This document shows, piece by piece, positions 54,035 to 61,961 of a stretch of 64,000 nucleotides of DNA. Every line of letters begins with the position of its first letter. The stretch's first letter is position 1. A program made the position numbers and the translations under genes. The stretch is taken from positions 3,038,001-3,102,000 of the forward strand of contig NZ_RKSM01000001.1 in the NCBI RefSeq assembly GCF_008729015.1, in the 5' to 3' direction. The notes beneath the pieces are model-generated. The model saw nothing but the letters and a program-made list of their open reading frames with translations. It was not told the DNA's origin and did no database searches. This stretch comes from Haloarcula sp. CBA1129 (lineage in GTDB: Archaea; Halobacteriota; Halobacteria; Halobacteriales; Haloarculaceae).

Positions 54035-54238
54035 ATGGACTCCGATACCCGGTCGACGAGCGAGGTGACGGCAGCGACTGACACCGACGAAGGAACGCTG
54101 CCTGCCGTGGTACGTTCTCGTCCCGACGGCAGTGAGCGGCTCATCTGCTACGCGCCAGATGTCGACACAACAGACGTAGAGGACCAGTGGCTCTCTGTTG
54201 ATGCCGACTTTCCGGTGTCGACGCTGCTGATGCGGTAG
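54035..54238 (+). CDS. DUF7511-like tiny acidic protein, copy 3
   Basis: A 67-residue acidic protein whose ERLICYAPDVDTTDVEDQW core and LSVDADFPVSTLLMR ending parallel the DUF7511-like proteins at 12873 and 53772. The ATG at 54035 (MDSDTRS) is preferred over a GTG at 54023 that lies inside the palindromic operator. It is convergent with the threonine synthase gene, with a 1-bp spacer. Function unknown. Confidence 0.65.
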   Translation: MDSDTRSTSEVTAATDTDEGTLPAVVRSRPDGSERLICYAPDVDTTDVEDQWLSVDADFPVSTLLMR

Positions 54239-54239
54239 G

Positions 54240-55304
54240 CTAGTCGTTTCGCCCGGTCAACGCAACAACCACGTCGTCACCGCCCCGGAGTTCTCCTTGC
54301 TCTCTGAACTGGGTTAGCGCCGCAGTCGCCGTCGCACACGTAGGTTCGACGTGAAACCCAGCCGCACCGAGGCGGGCGTGTTCCCGCTCCGTTGCCGCCG
54401 CGGAGACGGCGACGGCGGCGCCACCGGTTGCCTCGATGGCATGCCGTATTTGATGGGCACGCGGCGGGTCCCGGATGTGGATCCCGTCGGCGAGGTCGTT
54501 TGCAGCGTCGGCATCCGTTACACTGCCGTCTTCGGCAGCGATGGGACTGTATCCGACCGCTTGCGCCCCCAGTATGCGTGGCATAGCGTCTGTCCATCCA
54601 GCTTGTTCCAGTGCCCGAAATCCGCGATAGAGGCCGAGAAACAGCGTCCCGTGACCAAGCGGTGTGACGACAGCGTCCGGGACGTTCCAGTCCCGCTGGG
54701 CGGCGATTTCGTAGGCGGTTGTCGCTGTCCCAGCGAAGAAGGCTGGGTTCCAAGCGTGGCTGGCGTACCAGCCCGGTCCACTCTCCACGGCGTCGATACA
54801 GGCCGCGGTTACGGACTCTCTACTCCCCGCTACTGGGACCACGTCGGCTCCGGTCCGCTCGATGCGGCGAACCTTCGCTTCCTTCGCGCCCTCGGGGACG
54901 TATATCTCCGCGTCCAGGCCCGCCCGTGCCGCGTAGGATGCGACTGCAAGCCCAGCGTTTCCCGAGGAGTCTTCGAGTACGCGGTCGGCCCCGACCACCA
55001 AGGCTTCGGCGATGACCGTCGCCGCGCCGCGGTCCTTGAAGCTCCCCGTCGGGTGGAGATACTCCAGTTTGAAGCTGGCGTCCCACTCGGGCGCATCGAC
55101 CAGTGGCGTCCAGCCCTCGCCGAGGCTGACCCGCTCGCGCATCGGGAGGAAGTCGACGAAGTCCCAGACACCGCTGGTCCGCGAGAACTGGTCCGGTCGG
55201 CTGTTAGGCAGCGGCTGGGTGGCGTAGTCAAGTGGTTCCCCGCAGGAACATCGCCAAGGTTCATCACGGAGGTACTCCCGGTCGCAGACGCTACAGGTGC
55301 GCAT
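54240..55304 (-). CDS. thrC: Threonine synthase (archaeal type)
   Basis: A 354-residue PLP enzyme making threonine from O-phosphohomoserine. An N-terminal zinc-ribbon-like segment (CSVCDREYL, CSCG) is present, as in archaeal ThrC. The PLP lysine is in HPTGSFKDRGA (Lys90), and the SSGNAG loop, GAKEAKVRRI and GHGTLFLG segments follow. Related PLP synthases cannot be fully excluded, but this layout fits ThrC best. A TATA-like gcttttgg lies about 25 bp upstream. The stretch 55305-55560 between this gene and the next carries no gene, only GC-rich palindromes. Confidence 0.9.
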   Translation of the reverse strand: MRTCSVCDREYLRDEPWRCSCGEPLDYATQPLPNSRPDQFSRTSGVWDFVDFLPMRERVSLGEGWTPLVDAPEWDASFKLEYLHPTGSFKDRGAATVIAEALVVGADRVLEDSSGNAGLAVASYAARAGLDAEIYVPEGAKEAKVRRIERTGADVVPVAGSRESVTAACIDAVESGPGWYASHAWNPAFFAGTATTAYEIAAQRDWNVPDAVVTPLGHGTLFLGLYRGFRALEQAGWTDAMPRILGAQAVGYSPIAAEDGSVTDADAANDLADGIHIRDPPRAHQIRHAIEATGGAAVAVSAAATEREHARLGAAGFHVEPTCATATAALTQFREQGELRGGDDVVVALTGRND

Positions 55305-55560
55305 GGGTTTGCTCCGTGGCGAACTGTCCAAAAGCCTGCGACCGCTGTGGCCACAGTAGTCGGTACCTGTAGCTAGCTTCCGGTACACACAGAGCGGTGG
55401 CCGGGCGGCCGCTCCGTCGGCCGCCCCGGGGAAAGGAAGGCTGGCAAACGAGCATACGCGGCGCGAAGCGTCGTGTTTCGCGAGGACGAGCGAACGAGAT
55501 CCCGCGGTTTTTGCAAGTAGGGATTCGCTACGTGCACCCACTCGCAGTACAGAGTGGCTT

Positions 55561-56517
55561 CTAGTAGGTATCGATGTTCGTTCCGACCGAGCAGACGTAC
55601 TCGCCGGTCGCGACCTGCGGGAGCCGGCGGGCACGCCAGAACACGCCGCTGGAGTCGGCGGTGATTTCGGCCTTCGGCTCGCCGAACACATCAGTCACTT
55701 CGAACAGCGTCTCACCGCGGGAGACACGGTCGCCGAGGTCGGGCTTGAGGTCGAGAAGGCCGCCTACGGGAGAACCGTACTGCTCGAACCCGGAGGCGCG
55801 GGTCTGTGGGCGCGTGTCGTGGTGGCCGTCGAGGAAGCCGTAGTAGTTCAGGACGTTGAAGACGCCGTCGACGCCCCGCTGGATGGACCGTTCGTCCCAG
55901 CCGACACAGCCGCCGAGTTCGGGATCGATTGTCGGAACGCCCTCGTCAGGGGCAGCGCGGGCCAACTGCCCATCGGGGCCTTTCTGGTCGAGAATGTAGC
56001 CACAGCCAAACACCTTCGCGAGTTCGAGGCATTCCTCGTGGAGGCGATGGCGGGTGCCACATCGGACCCGCACTTCGTCGATCATCTGCGAGGTCGACCC
56101 TTGGTGCAGGTCGAGCACGTAATCGGCGCTGATGGCGGCGTTGAACGTTGCCGCGGCGATGCGCTCGCTCGATGTCCCCGTTTTGTCGCCCGGGTACGCC
56201 CGGTTCATCTTCGTGTCGTCGACCGGGTTGCGGTGCTCGGCGACCTGAAAGGCGTGGTAGTTCACGACGCCACAGACCAGAATCGTCCCGGACAGCTCCG
56301 TCGGATCGAGCTGTGGGAGCACCTGCTGGATGACGCCGACGCCGTTCAGTTCGTCGCCGTCGCTGGCCGCCTGTATGTAGAGGGTCCGTCCGTCGTCGAC
56401 ACCGTTGACGACGGCGACCGGTAGCCCGAACGTCGACCCGTCGCGGGTCTCACCGACCTCCAGCCGCCCCGTGTCTTTCTCACCGGGGGCAGCGGTCGCC
56501 GTACCGAAAGTAACCAT
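55561..56517 (-). CDS. Succinylglutamate desuccinylase/aspartoacylase family protein
   Basis: A 318-residue zinc-dependent amidohydrolase. The conserved GDELNG (metal ligands) and a His in VLDLHQGS, plus KMNRAYPGDK, fit the AstE/aspartoacylase superfamily. A C-terminal beta domain has GDRVSRGETLFEVTDVFGEPKAEI, which resembles a lipoyl-like barrel. The substrate is an N-acylated amino acid or similar; the true one is unknown. ATG at 56517 is preferred to a GTG at 56526. Confidence 0.88.
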   Translation of the reverse strand: MVTFGTATAAPGEKDTGRLEVGETRDGSTFGLPVAVVNGVDDGRTLYIQAASDGDELNGVGVIQQVLPQLDPTELSGTILVCGVVNYHAFQVAEHRNPVDDTKMNRAYPGDKTGTSSERIAAATFNAAISADYVLDLHQGSTSQMIDEVRVRCGTRHRLHEECLELAKVFGCGYILDQKGPDGQLARAAPDEGVPTIDPELGGCVGWDERSIQRGVDGVFNVLNYYGFLDGHHDTRPQTRASGFEQYGSPVGGLLDLKPDLGDRVSRGETLFEVTDVFGEPKAEITADSSGVFWRARRLPQVATGEYVCSVGTNIDTY

Positions 56518-56616
56518 TGTTCCCACGTTTGCCTTGGGAGCCTTTACTGGTTCGGATTACAGCAGCAGTTGCGCCGGACCGACGGCATCTTGGGGCCGCC
56601 GACCCTATCGGCAGGT

Positions 56617-56868
56617 GTGTCCCAGTCCGAGCCACAGAGCGGCAAAGCGGCGATGGTCGCGGCGCTGAACGTGCCACGCAACGCGAAAATCGGCTTCGCA
56701 ATCGCCAGCCTGTTCACGGCGGGGCTGTTCGCCCTGCTCGTCCTGCCGGGGAGCCAGCGGCCGATGGGCTTCTACGTGGCGCTGGCGTTCGTTCTCGCGA
56801 CTTCGCTGGGCGGCCTGCTGACGGCGCTGTTTACGGCCGTGTCGGCTGTGCGACTCGCCAGACGCTGA
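56617..56868 (+). CDS. Small two-segment membrane protein
   Basis: An 83-residue protein with GTG start at 56617 (VSQSEPQSGKAAMVAAL) and two membrane segments (about residues 22-41 and 48-75). The length, basic segment RNAKIGFAIAS and the second segment match small haloarchaeal membrane proteins; I do not know the function. It is divergent from the aspartoacylase gene and convergent with the next. Confidence 0.65.
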   Translation: MSQSEPQSGKAAMVAALNVPRNAKIGFAIASLFTAGLFALLVLPGSQRPMGFYVALAFVLATSLGGLLTALFTAVSAVRLARR

Positions 56869-56883
56869 TATTGTCCCGCTCGC

Positions 56884-58104
56884 CTACCCTTCGGCCAGTT
56901 CTGTCAGTCGACCGCCGCCGGTTCGAGTCCCCTTCGCGATGAGTACGTCGCCTGTCTGAATCTGTGTTTCCGGGCCCGGCGAAACGACCCAGTCGCCGCC
57001 CTCGCGGCCGGTCCGCTCGCTCTCCCCGGCCCCACGCCGTATCGCGATGATCCGCATACCCGTCGCCGTCTTGACTTCTGCGTCGCCGATGGTCGTCCCC
57101 GCGAGGTCGCTGTCGGGATATACGGTGGTTCGAACAATGACTTCGTCTGACTCCTGAACGGCCTCGGCGACGACCGGATGCGTCGACAGGCCCCGCAGGA
57201 CGCCCTCGCTCATCTCCAGCGCAGCGTCAGAGATGACTTCTGTCGACCGGGCCAGATGGACGAGGCCCCGAAGCGACACCGGGTCGTCGATGTCGGCGGC
57301 GGCCCGGAGCGTCCATGCCTCGAACCGGGACTGCAGCGCGTCGACCTCGGCTTCGAGTTCGACGACTTCTTCGGCGACTTCCGTGCTGTCGAACAGCACC
57401 GCGCCGTAGGCCAGATCGACGGCCAGCTCGCCCATGTCTTTCATCAGGACGATAGAGTCGACGGCACGTTCGAGGTCGCGGACGCCGCCCTCGGGTGGCT
57501 CTGGCGGTTCGTACACGTCGCCGCTCGCGTCCTGATACACCTCGGCGATGCCGTCCTCGGGGCCGCGGAACAGCACTACGTCGCCCGCTTCGAGGCGTGT
57601 CTCCCGGTCCGGATTGAGCAGCCAGTTCCCCTGCCGGCGGATTGCCAGCGCGCGGACGCCCGTCTCGGTTTCGAGGTTCAGGTCCCCAAGCGTCTCGTCG
57701 GCCAGCGGCGAATCCGACCCGACGGTCGCCCGCACGAGCGTCTCGACTGCCTCGGGGAGGGCTGCCCGCATCGTGTCCGGCAGGCCGATATCTTCGAGCA
57801 CAATTTTGGCAATATCGCCGGCGGCGTCGCTGATTTTCTCCGCCGCTCCGACCATCCCCAGAACAGGGGCTAGCGACTCCGCGTCCGCCGTCGACCGGCA
57901 GGCCATCAGGAGACTCATGCGTGCACGCAACTGGAGTACGTCCATCTTCTCCTCCAACTCCAGCACCTCCGCGGCGACGTCGTCGCTCCCCAGCAGGACG
58001 GCCGAGTACGAGAGGTCGATGAGCAACTCGGCGGTGTCTTTCATCTCGGCCAGCACCTGCTTCACGCTGACCGGTTCGTACTCGACCGTCCCTGTCGGGT
58101 CCAT
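56884..58104 (-). CDS. Tandem PhoU-like/TrkA-C protein (potassium channel-associated)
   Basis: A 406-residue protein consisting of two copies of a unit made of a PhoU-like helical half and a TrkA-C (RCK-C) domain: first copy about residues 10-195, second about 215-395. Matching landmarks are DLSYSAVLLGSDDVAAEVLELE and DLAYGAVLFDSTEVAEEVVELE, and the TrkA-C motifs ETGVRALAIRR and ATGMRIIAIRR. No membrane segment, so it is probably a cytosolic regulatory subunit for a K+ channel or transporter. The start ATG 58104 gives MDPTGTVEYEP. Confidence 0.85.
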   Translation of the reverse strand: MDPTGTVEYEPVSVKQVLAEMKDTAELLIDLSYSAVLLGSDDVAAEVLELEEKMDVLQLRARMSLLMACRSTADAESLAPVLGMVGAAEKISDAAGDIAKIVLEDIGLPDTMRAALPEAVETLVRATVGSDSPLADETLGDLNLETETGVRALAIRRQGNWLLNPDRETRLEAGDVVLFRGPEDGIAEVYQDASGDVYEPPEPPEGGVRDLERAVDSIVLMKDMGELAVDLAYGAVLFDSTEVAEEVVELEAEVDALQSRFEAWTLRAAADIDDPVSLRGLVHLARSTEVISDAALEMSEGVLRGLSTHPVVAEAVQESDEVIVRTTVYPDSDLAGTTIGDAEVKTATGMRIIAIRRGAGESERTGREGGDWVVSPGPETQIQTGDVLIAKGTRTGGGRLTELAEG

Positions 58105-58337
58105 AGCCGCCGGTTCGACGGCCCCGAGCAAAAACGTTCCTCACTATTTGGGTCGCCACCCGTTCGTTATTGAGCCGAGTGCGAGCGAATGAACGCCGAG
58201 TTCCCCGGCATCGATGTAATAGACAAACGAACTTATCCGGAAAATAGTAAACGAACGGGCAGTCTCAGCTCCTGACAGTGTGACACACAGGCCCAGAAAG
58301 AAAATGTTTTTCCCGGAAGGTAGGGAAGAGATTGCGT

Positions 58338-59483
58338 ATGTCCGACGACCTCAAGAAGGGACTCGAGGGTGTCATCGTCGCCGAGTCCGAACTCAGCGTT
58401 ATCGACGGCGACGCTGGCAAACTCGTGTATCGGGGGTACACCATCGAGGACCTCGCGAAGGGTGCCAGCTACGAAGAGGTGCTGTACCTGCTCTGGCACG
58501 GCCACCTGCCGAACCGGGACGAGCTCTCCGAGTTCAAGGAGGCGATGGTGGACGCACGCGACGTGGACGACGACGTTATCTCGACCGTGCGACAACTCGC
58601 CGAGGCGGACGAGGACCCGATGGCAGCGCTCCGGACCGCGGTGTCGATGCTCTCGGCGTTCGACCCTGCGCCCGAGGACGCCGAGCCGACCGACGAGACG
58701 GTCAACCTCGAAACGGGCCGCCGCATCACGGCCAAGATCCCGACTATCATCGCGGCCTTCACTCGCATCCGCGACGGCAAGGAGCCCGTCGAACCCCGCG
58801 ACGACCTCGACCACGCGGCGAATTTCCTCTACATGCTCAACGGCGAGGAGCCCGACGACGTACTTGCCGACGTGTTCGATCAGGCGCTCGTGCTCCACGC
58901 CGACCACGGCCTCAACGCCTCGACGTTCTCGGCCATCACGACGGCGTCGACGCTGTCGGACATCCACAGCGCGGTCACCTCAGCTATCGGGACGCTGAAG
59001 GGACCGCTCCACGGCGGGGCCAATCAGGACGTTATGGAGATGCTAAAGGAAGTCGACGACGCCGAATCCGACCCGCTCGACTGGGTCAAGAACGCCCTCG
59101 ACGAGGGCCGCCGCGTCTCCGGCTTCGGCCACCGCGTCTACAACGTCAAGGACCCGCGCGCGAAGATCCTCGGCGAGCGCTCGAAGGAACTCGGCGAGGC
59201 CGCCGGGACGCTCAAGTGGTACGAGATGTCGACCACCATCGAGGACTACCTCATGGAAGAGAAGGGACTGGCCCCCAACGTCGACTTCTACTCCGCGTCG
59301 ACGTACTACCAGATGGGCATTCCCATCGACATCTACACCCCCATCTTCGCGATGTCCCGCGTCGGCGGCTGGGTCGCCCACGTCTTCGAGTACATCGAGG
59401 ACAACCGCCTGATCCGCCCGCGCGCCCGCTACGTCGGCAAGAACCCCGACGAGACCACGTTCGTGCCGCTTGAGGAGCGGTAA
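58338..59483 (+). CDS. citZ: Citrate synthase
   Basis: A 381-residue type II citrate synthase condensing oxaloacetate and acetyl-CoA. Active-site motifs are ADHGLNASTF, PLHGGANQDV, GFGHRVYNVKDPRA and the Asp in NVDFYSAS. It begins MSDDLKKGLEG. Its last 80 bp are repeated, with silent changes only, at 59647-59726. It is followed by a hairpin-plus-T-run terminator. Central metabolism, cytosolic. Confidence 0.95.
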   Translation: MSDDLKKGLEGVIVAESELSVIDGDAGKLVYRGYTIEDLAKGASYEEVLYLLWHGHLPNRDELSEFKEAMVDARDVDDDVISTVRQLAEADEDPMAALRTAVSMLSAFDPAPEDAEPTDETVNLETGRRITAKIPTIIAAFTRIRDGKEPVEPRDDLDHAANFLYMLNGEEPDDVLADVFDQALVLHADHGLNASTFSAITTASTLSDIHSAVTSAIGTLKGPLHGGANQDVMEMLKEVDDAESDPLDWVKNALDEGRRVSGFGHRVYNVKDPRAKILGERSKELGEAAGTLKWYEMSTTIEDYLMEEKGLAPNVDFYSASTYYQMGIPIDIYTPIFAMSRVGGWVAHVFEYIEDNRLIRPRARYVGKNPDETTFVPLEER

Positions 59484-59492
59484 GAAACCGTC

Positions 59493-59519
59493 CCGAGTGC
59501 GAGCGTAGCGAGCACTCGG
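59493..59519. terminator. Stem-loop with T-run after citrate synthase
   Basis: CCGAGTGC-GAGCGTAGCGA-GCACTCGG is a perfect 8-bp stem with an 11-base loop, immediately followed by tctttttcgcc. It begins 9 bp after the stop codon. The same architecture is found at 59944-59970 in a second cassette. Several further palindromes follow at once (59533-59559, 59563-59586, 59605-59621). Confidence 0.6.
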
Positions 59520-59586
59520 TCTTTTTCGCCACCGAAAGACTCGCTTCGCTCGTCTTTCGAGCCTTGCTTCACTCCGTTCAGCAAGA

Positions 59587-59640
59587 CCACGTTTTTGCCG
59601 TGAGCGATGGCCGCAGGCCATCCGAACGGGAAAAAGGTGG
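59587..59640. repeat. Palindromic cassette A (CCACGTTTTTG ... AAAAAGGTGG)
   Basis: A 54-bp element bounded by ccacgtttttg and aaaaaggtgg, which are inverse complements with one mismatch, around an inner hairpin (gatggccgcaggccatc). Cassette B at 59981-60041 has the same ends with a different inner hairpin. The element is immediately followed by the duplicated tail of citrate synthase. Confidence 0.65.
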
Positions 59641-59646
59641 AGGGTG

Positions 59647-59726
59647 ACCGCCTGATTCGCCCGCGCGCCCGCTACGTCGGCAAGAACCCTGACGAGACCA
59701 CGTTCGTGCCGCTTGAGGAGCGATAG
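59647..59726 (+). pseudogene. Duplicated 3' tail of citrate synthase
   Basis: An 80-bp copy of 59404-59483, offset by 243 bp and thus in the same frame. Only four positions differ (atc/att, ccc/cct, cgg/cga, taa/tag), and all are silent. It cannot be expressed alone as a citrate synthase. It has no ribosome binding site or start codon and is separated from the gene by several palindromes. Confidence 0.85.
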
Positions 59727-59943
59727 GTCCGTACCGCTACTGTTCGGCTGAAGAGTGGATTACTGACGGCCGTGAGCGCGTTTCATCGCGCGAACCGGGG
59801 CAGGGCAGGGCGGCCAGCATCCGGCGGCGACGCCGCCGGTTCCCGGAATCAGCACGAGATTCATTTCTTGTCGAGTCTCTCTAAAATCGGGCTCTACGGT
59901 AACGGACACGTAGTGACTGTCCGCGAACGAAGTGAGCGGTTCA
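59727..59943. other. Gene-free interval between citZ tail copy and cassette B
   Basis: No convincing gene. A minus-strand ORF (59760-59984) yields 34 residues after an internal Met (MNLVLIPGTGG...) with odd Cys/Pro content; it has no promoter and overlaps the palindromes, so it is not counted. A small palindrome gtccgcgaacgaagtgagcggt occurs at about 59919-59940, again with the GAACGAAGTGAGC centre common in these cassettes. Confidence 0.5.
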
Positions 59944-60041
59944 CCGAACGCGAGCATAGCGAGCGTTCGGCCTTTTTCGCCCACGTTTTTGCGCGGGGGT
60001 TGAGGGCGCGTAGCGCCCGAACCCCCCGTGGAAAAAGGTGG
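59944..60041. repeat. Palindromic cassette B, abutting the potassium-channel gene
   Basis: Contains CCGAACGC-GAGCATAGCGA-GCGTTCGG (59944-59970; same 8-bp-stem, 11-base-loop design as at 59493), cctttttcgcc, then ccacgtttttg (59981-59991), a large hairpin gggggtt...aaccccc (59995-60026) with an inner GGGCGC-GTA-GCGCCC, and gaaaaaggtgg (60031-60041). The element ends exactly at the stop codon of the minus-strand channel gene (tta at 60042). Confidence 0.65.
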
Positions 60042-61676
60042 TTAGCCAAACACCGACTTGAACCGCGTCACGCCGTCGTCGGTACCGGCGATGACGAGCT
60101 TGTCAGTCGGTTCGATAGTCACGTCGGGGCTGAGGTCGGTGATGACTGCGCCGTCGCGTTCGATGGCGACGACCGTACAGCCCGTTCGCGAGCGGACATC
60201 GGCCTCGCCGAGCGTCGTATTACCGAGGCCGTTAGCGGCGACGCGGATGACCTCGACTTGCTGATCCATCGAGATGACGTCCTCGTCTTCGAGAATTGTG
60301 GAGGCGAGCATCCGGCCGCTGACCGTCGACAGCGCGAGGACGTAGTCAGCGCCCGCCCGATACATCTTCTGGACGTTCTCGCTTTCCTCGGCACGGGCGA
60401 TGATTTCGACATCCGGATTGAGGTCGCGGATGACAAGCGTCGCGAACTCGGTGTCAGTGTCCGCCGACAGGGCGAGAATAACCGTTCTGGCTGCGCCGAC
60501 GCCGGCGTGTCGCAGGTCCTCTGGCTCCGTGGCGTCGCCGACGACATCGACGCCCGGCTCATCGGTCTGATCGAGTACCGTATGCGGCACTCCGGCGTTC
60601 GTGAGCGCCGACGTGATCGTCTGACCGACCTCGCCGGCACCGATAATTACCGTCTCTCCACGGCGGAAGCCACGCACGCTGGAGAGGGTCATCTCCTTGA
60701 GTTGTTCCAGTTGGCGCTCGGTCCCCGAGACCAGCAGGACCGTGCTCCCGTCGAGTTCGGCGTCGGGGTCGGGCGGACTCACGAACTGACCGCGGAACCA
60801 CGCACCGATGACGTTGACACCGGTTTCCTCGCGGATGCCACTGTCGGCCAGCGTCGTGCCGACGAGGTCGCTCCCGCGGTGGATCGGTAGTTCGGCGATG
60901 TCGAAGTCTTCGCCGATCTCTATCGAGTCCCCGAGCGTCGTCGAGACGCCGGTCGTGACCTTGCTCGCGAGGCTTTCGCCGAGCAGGCCACGCGGTGACA
61001 GGACGGCGTCGGCACCGGCGAGATCGTGATACTTCGCCCGGTCGGGCTCCTTGACGACGCTGACGGTCTGGACGGATTCGTCGACCTCGCGGGCGGTGAG
61101 GATTATGCTGGTGTTGACTTGGTCGGAGGCGTCGGCCACAAGCGCGCGGGCGGATGACAGGTGGGCCCGTTCGAGCCCGTCGACGGACTGCGGGTCGGCG
61201 TGAATGACGTTGTACCCGTCTTCGTAGAGGTTGTTAGCCCGGTCACGGTCCGGTTCGACGATAACGTAGTTGACGCCCCACGTGTCGAGTTCGGTGACAA
61301 GCGTCTCACCGCGGGGGGAGAACTGACAGATGACGACGTGGTCGCTGAGATCGTTCTCGACCGTGTTCGGGGCTGTCGTCTCCATCGCCTCTTCGAACAG
61401 CGGAAACAGCAACACCGGCAGCGCGAGGAAAATGAGCACGACGCCGGTGATGTCCATCACGATGACGAGCAGCCGCATCTCCGTGGTGCTCCACGGGGCG
61501 TCCGAGCCATATCCGGTTGTGGTGAACGTTTCGACCACAACGCGAAGCGACCGAAGGAACGGCTGTGGGTCGTTTTCGAATGCCGCCATGCCGTAGTCGT
61601 ATGCGAACGCATACCCCAGAATGATGCCGCCAAGCGCGACGATATACACCAGCGTCCGTCGCAGCCAGGTATCCAT
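60042..61676 (-). CDS. Potassium channel with tandem RCK (TrkA-N/TrkA-C) domains
   Basis: A 544-residue 2TM K+ channel. The first membrane segment spans about residues 8-28. The pore loop follows with selectivity filter TTTGYG (52-57), and the second segment is at about residues 70-95. Two RCK units follow: TrkA-N DHVVICQFSPRGE (about 110-235) plus TrkA-C, then a second TrkA-N beginning TVIIGAGEVGQTITSAL (about 345-470) plus TrkA-C. Fits NAD- or Ca2+-gated archaeal channels of the MthK type. It maintains the high internal K+ of the salt-in strategy. Upstream lie two caacgctacc repeats. Confidence 0.93.
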   Translation of the reverse strand: MDTWLRRTLVYIVALGGIILGYAFAYDYGMAAFENDPQPFLRSLRVVVETFTTTGYGSDAPWSTTEMRLLVIVMDITGVVLIFLALPVLLFPLFEEAMETTAPNTVENDLSDHVVICQFSPRGETLVTELDTWGVNYVIVEPDRDRANNLYEDGYNVIHADPQSVDGLERAHLSSARALVADASDQVNTSIILTAREVDESVQTVSVVKEPDRAKYHDLAGADAVLSPRGLLGESLASKVTTGVSTTLGDSIEIGEDFDIAELPIHRGSDLVGTTLADSGIREETGVNVIGAWFRGQFVSPPDPDAELDGSTVLLVSGTERQLEQLKEMTLSSVRGFRRGETVIIGAGEVGQTITSALTNAGVPHTVLDQTDEPGVDVVGDATEPEDLRHAGVGAARTVILALSADTDTEFATLVIRDLNPDVEIIARAEESENVQKMYRAGADYVLALSTVSGRMLASTILEDEDVISMDQQVEVIRVAANGLGNTTLGEADVRSRTGCTVVAIERDGAVITDLSPDVTIEPTDKLVIAGTDDGVTRFKSVFG

Positions 61677-61724
61677 CTACTACTTTCTGGGATACCGAGT
61701 GTAAAACAGTTCTGTCCGGCTAGC

Positions 61725-61769
61725 CAACGCTACCTTCAGGAGACGAGCGATAGGGTAAGCAACGCTACC
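61725..61769. repeat. Direct repeat of caacgctacc upstream of the channel gene
   Basis: caacgctacc occurs at 61725-61734 and 61760-61769, 35 bp apart (about 3.3 helical turns). The second copy is part of gggta-agcaacgc-taccc, an inverted repeat (61753-61770). This lies in the divergent spacer between the potassium channel (start 61676) and ilvA (61962), a plausible regulator site. Confidence 0.45.
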
Positions 61770-61930
61770 CGTACGCTCTCCTGCACTTTCACTTTCACCG
61801 CGCTACGACGGGATTTAAGTCAATCGCGTTCGTTCTCCCGCGTGCAGTCACACGCTCCCCTTTCCGTTTCAGTACACTACCCAAACAGTCGCGGCTGTGG
61901 CACCTGCCGATACCGCATAGTCGGCCGACA

Positions 61931-61937
61931 GTATAAC
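61931..61937 (+). promoter_or_regulatory. TATA box of the threonine deaminase gene
   Basis: gtataac lies 25-31 bp before the ATG at 61962; leaderless spacing. Confidence 0.55.
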
Positions 61938-61961
61938 ATGGTCCGGTGAATAGCCACTCCC

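Noticed and set aside
59760-59984. Minus-strand ORF including MNLVLIPGTGG
   Set aside because: No promoter, odd composition and overlap with palindromic sequence; treated as intergenic.
59772-60890. 372-codon plus-strand frame opposite the potassium channel
   Set aside because: Antisense shadow of a gene with clear TTTGYG and two RCK domains.
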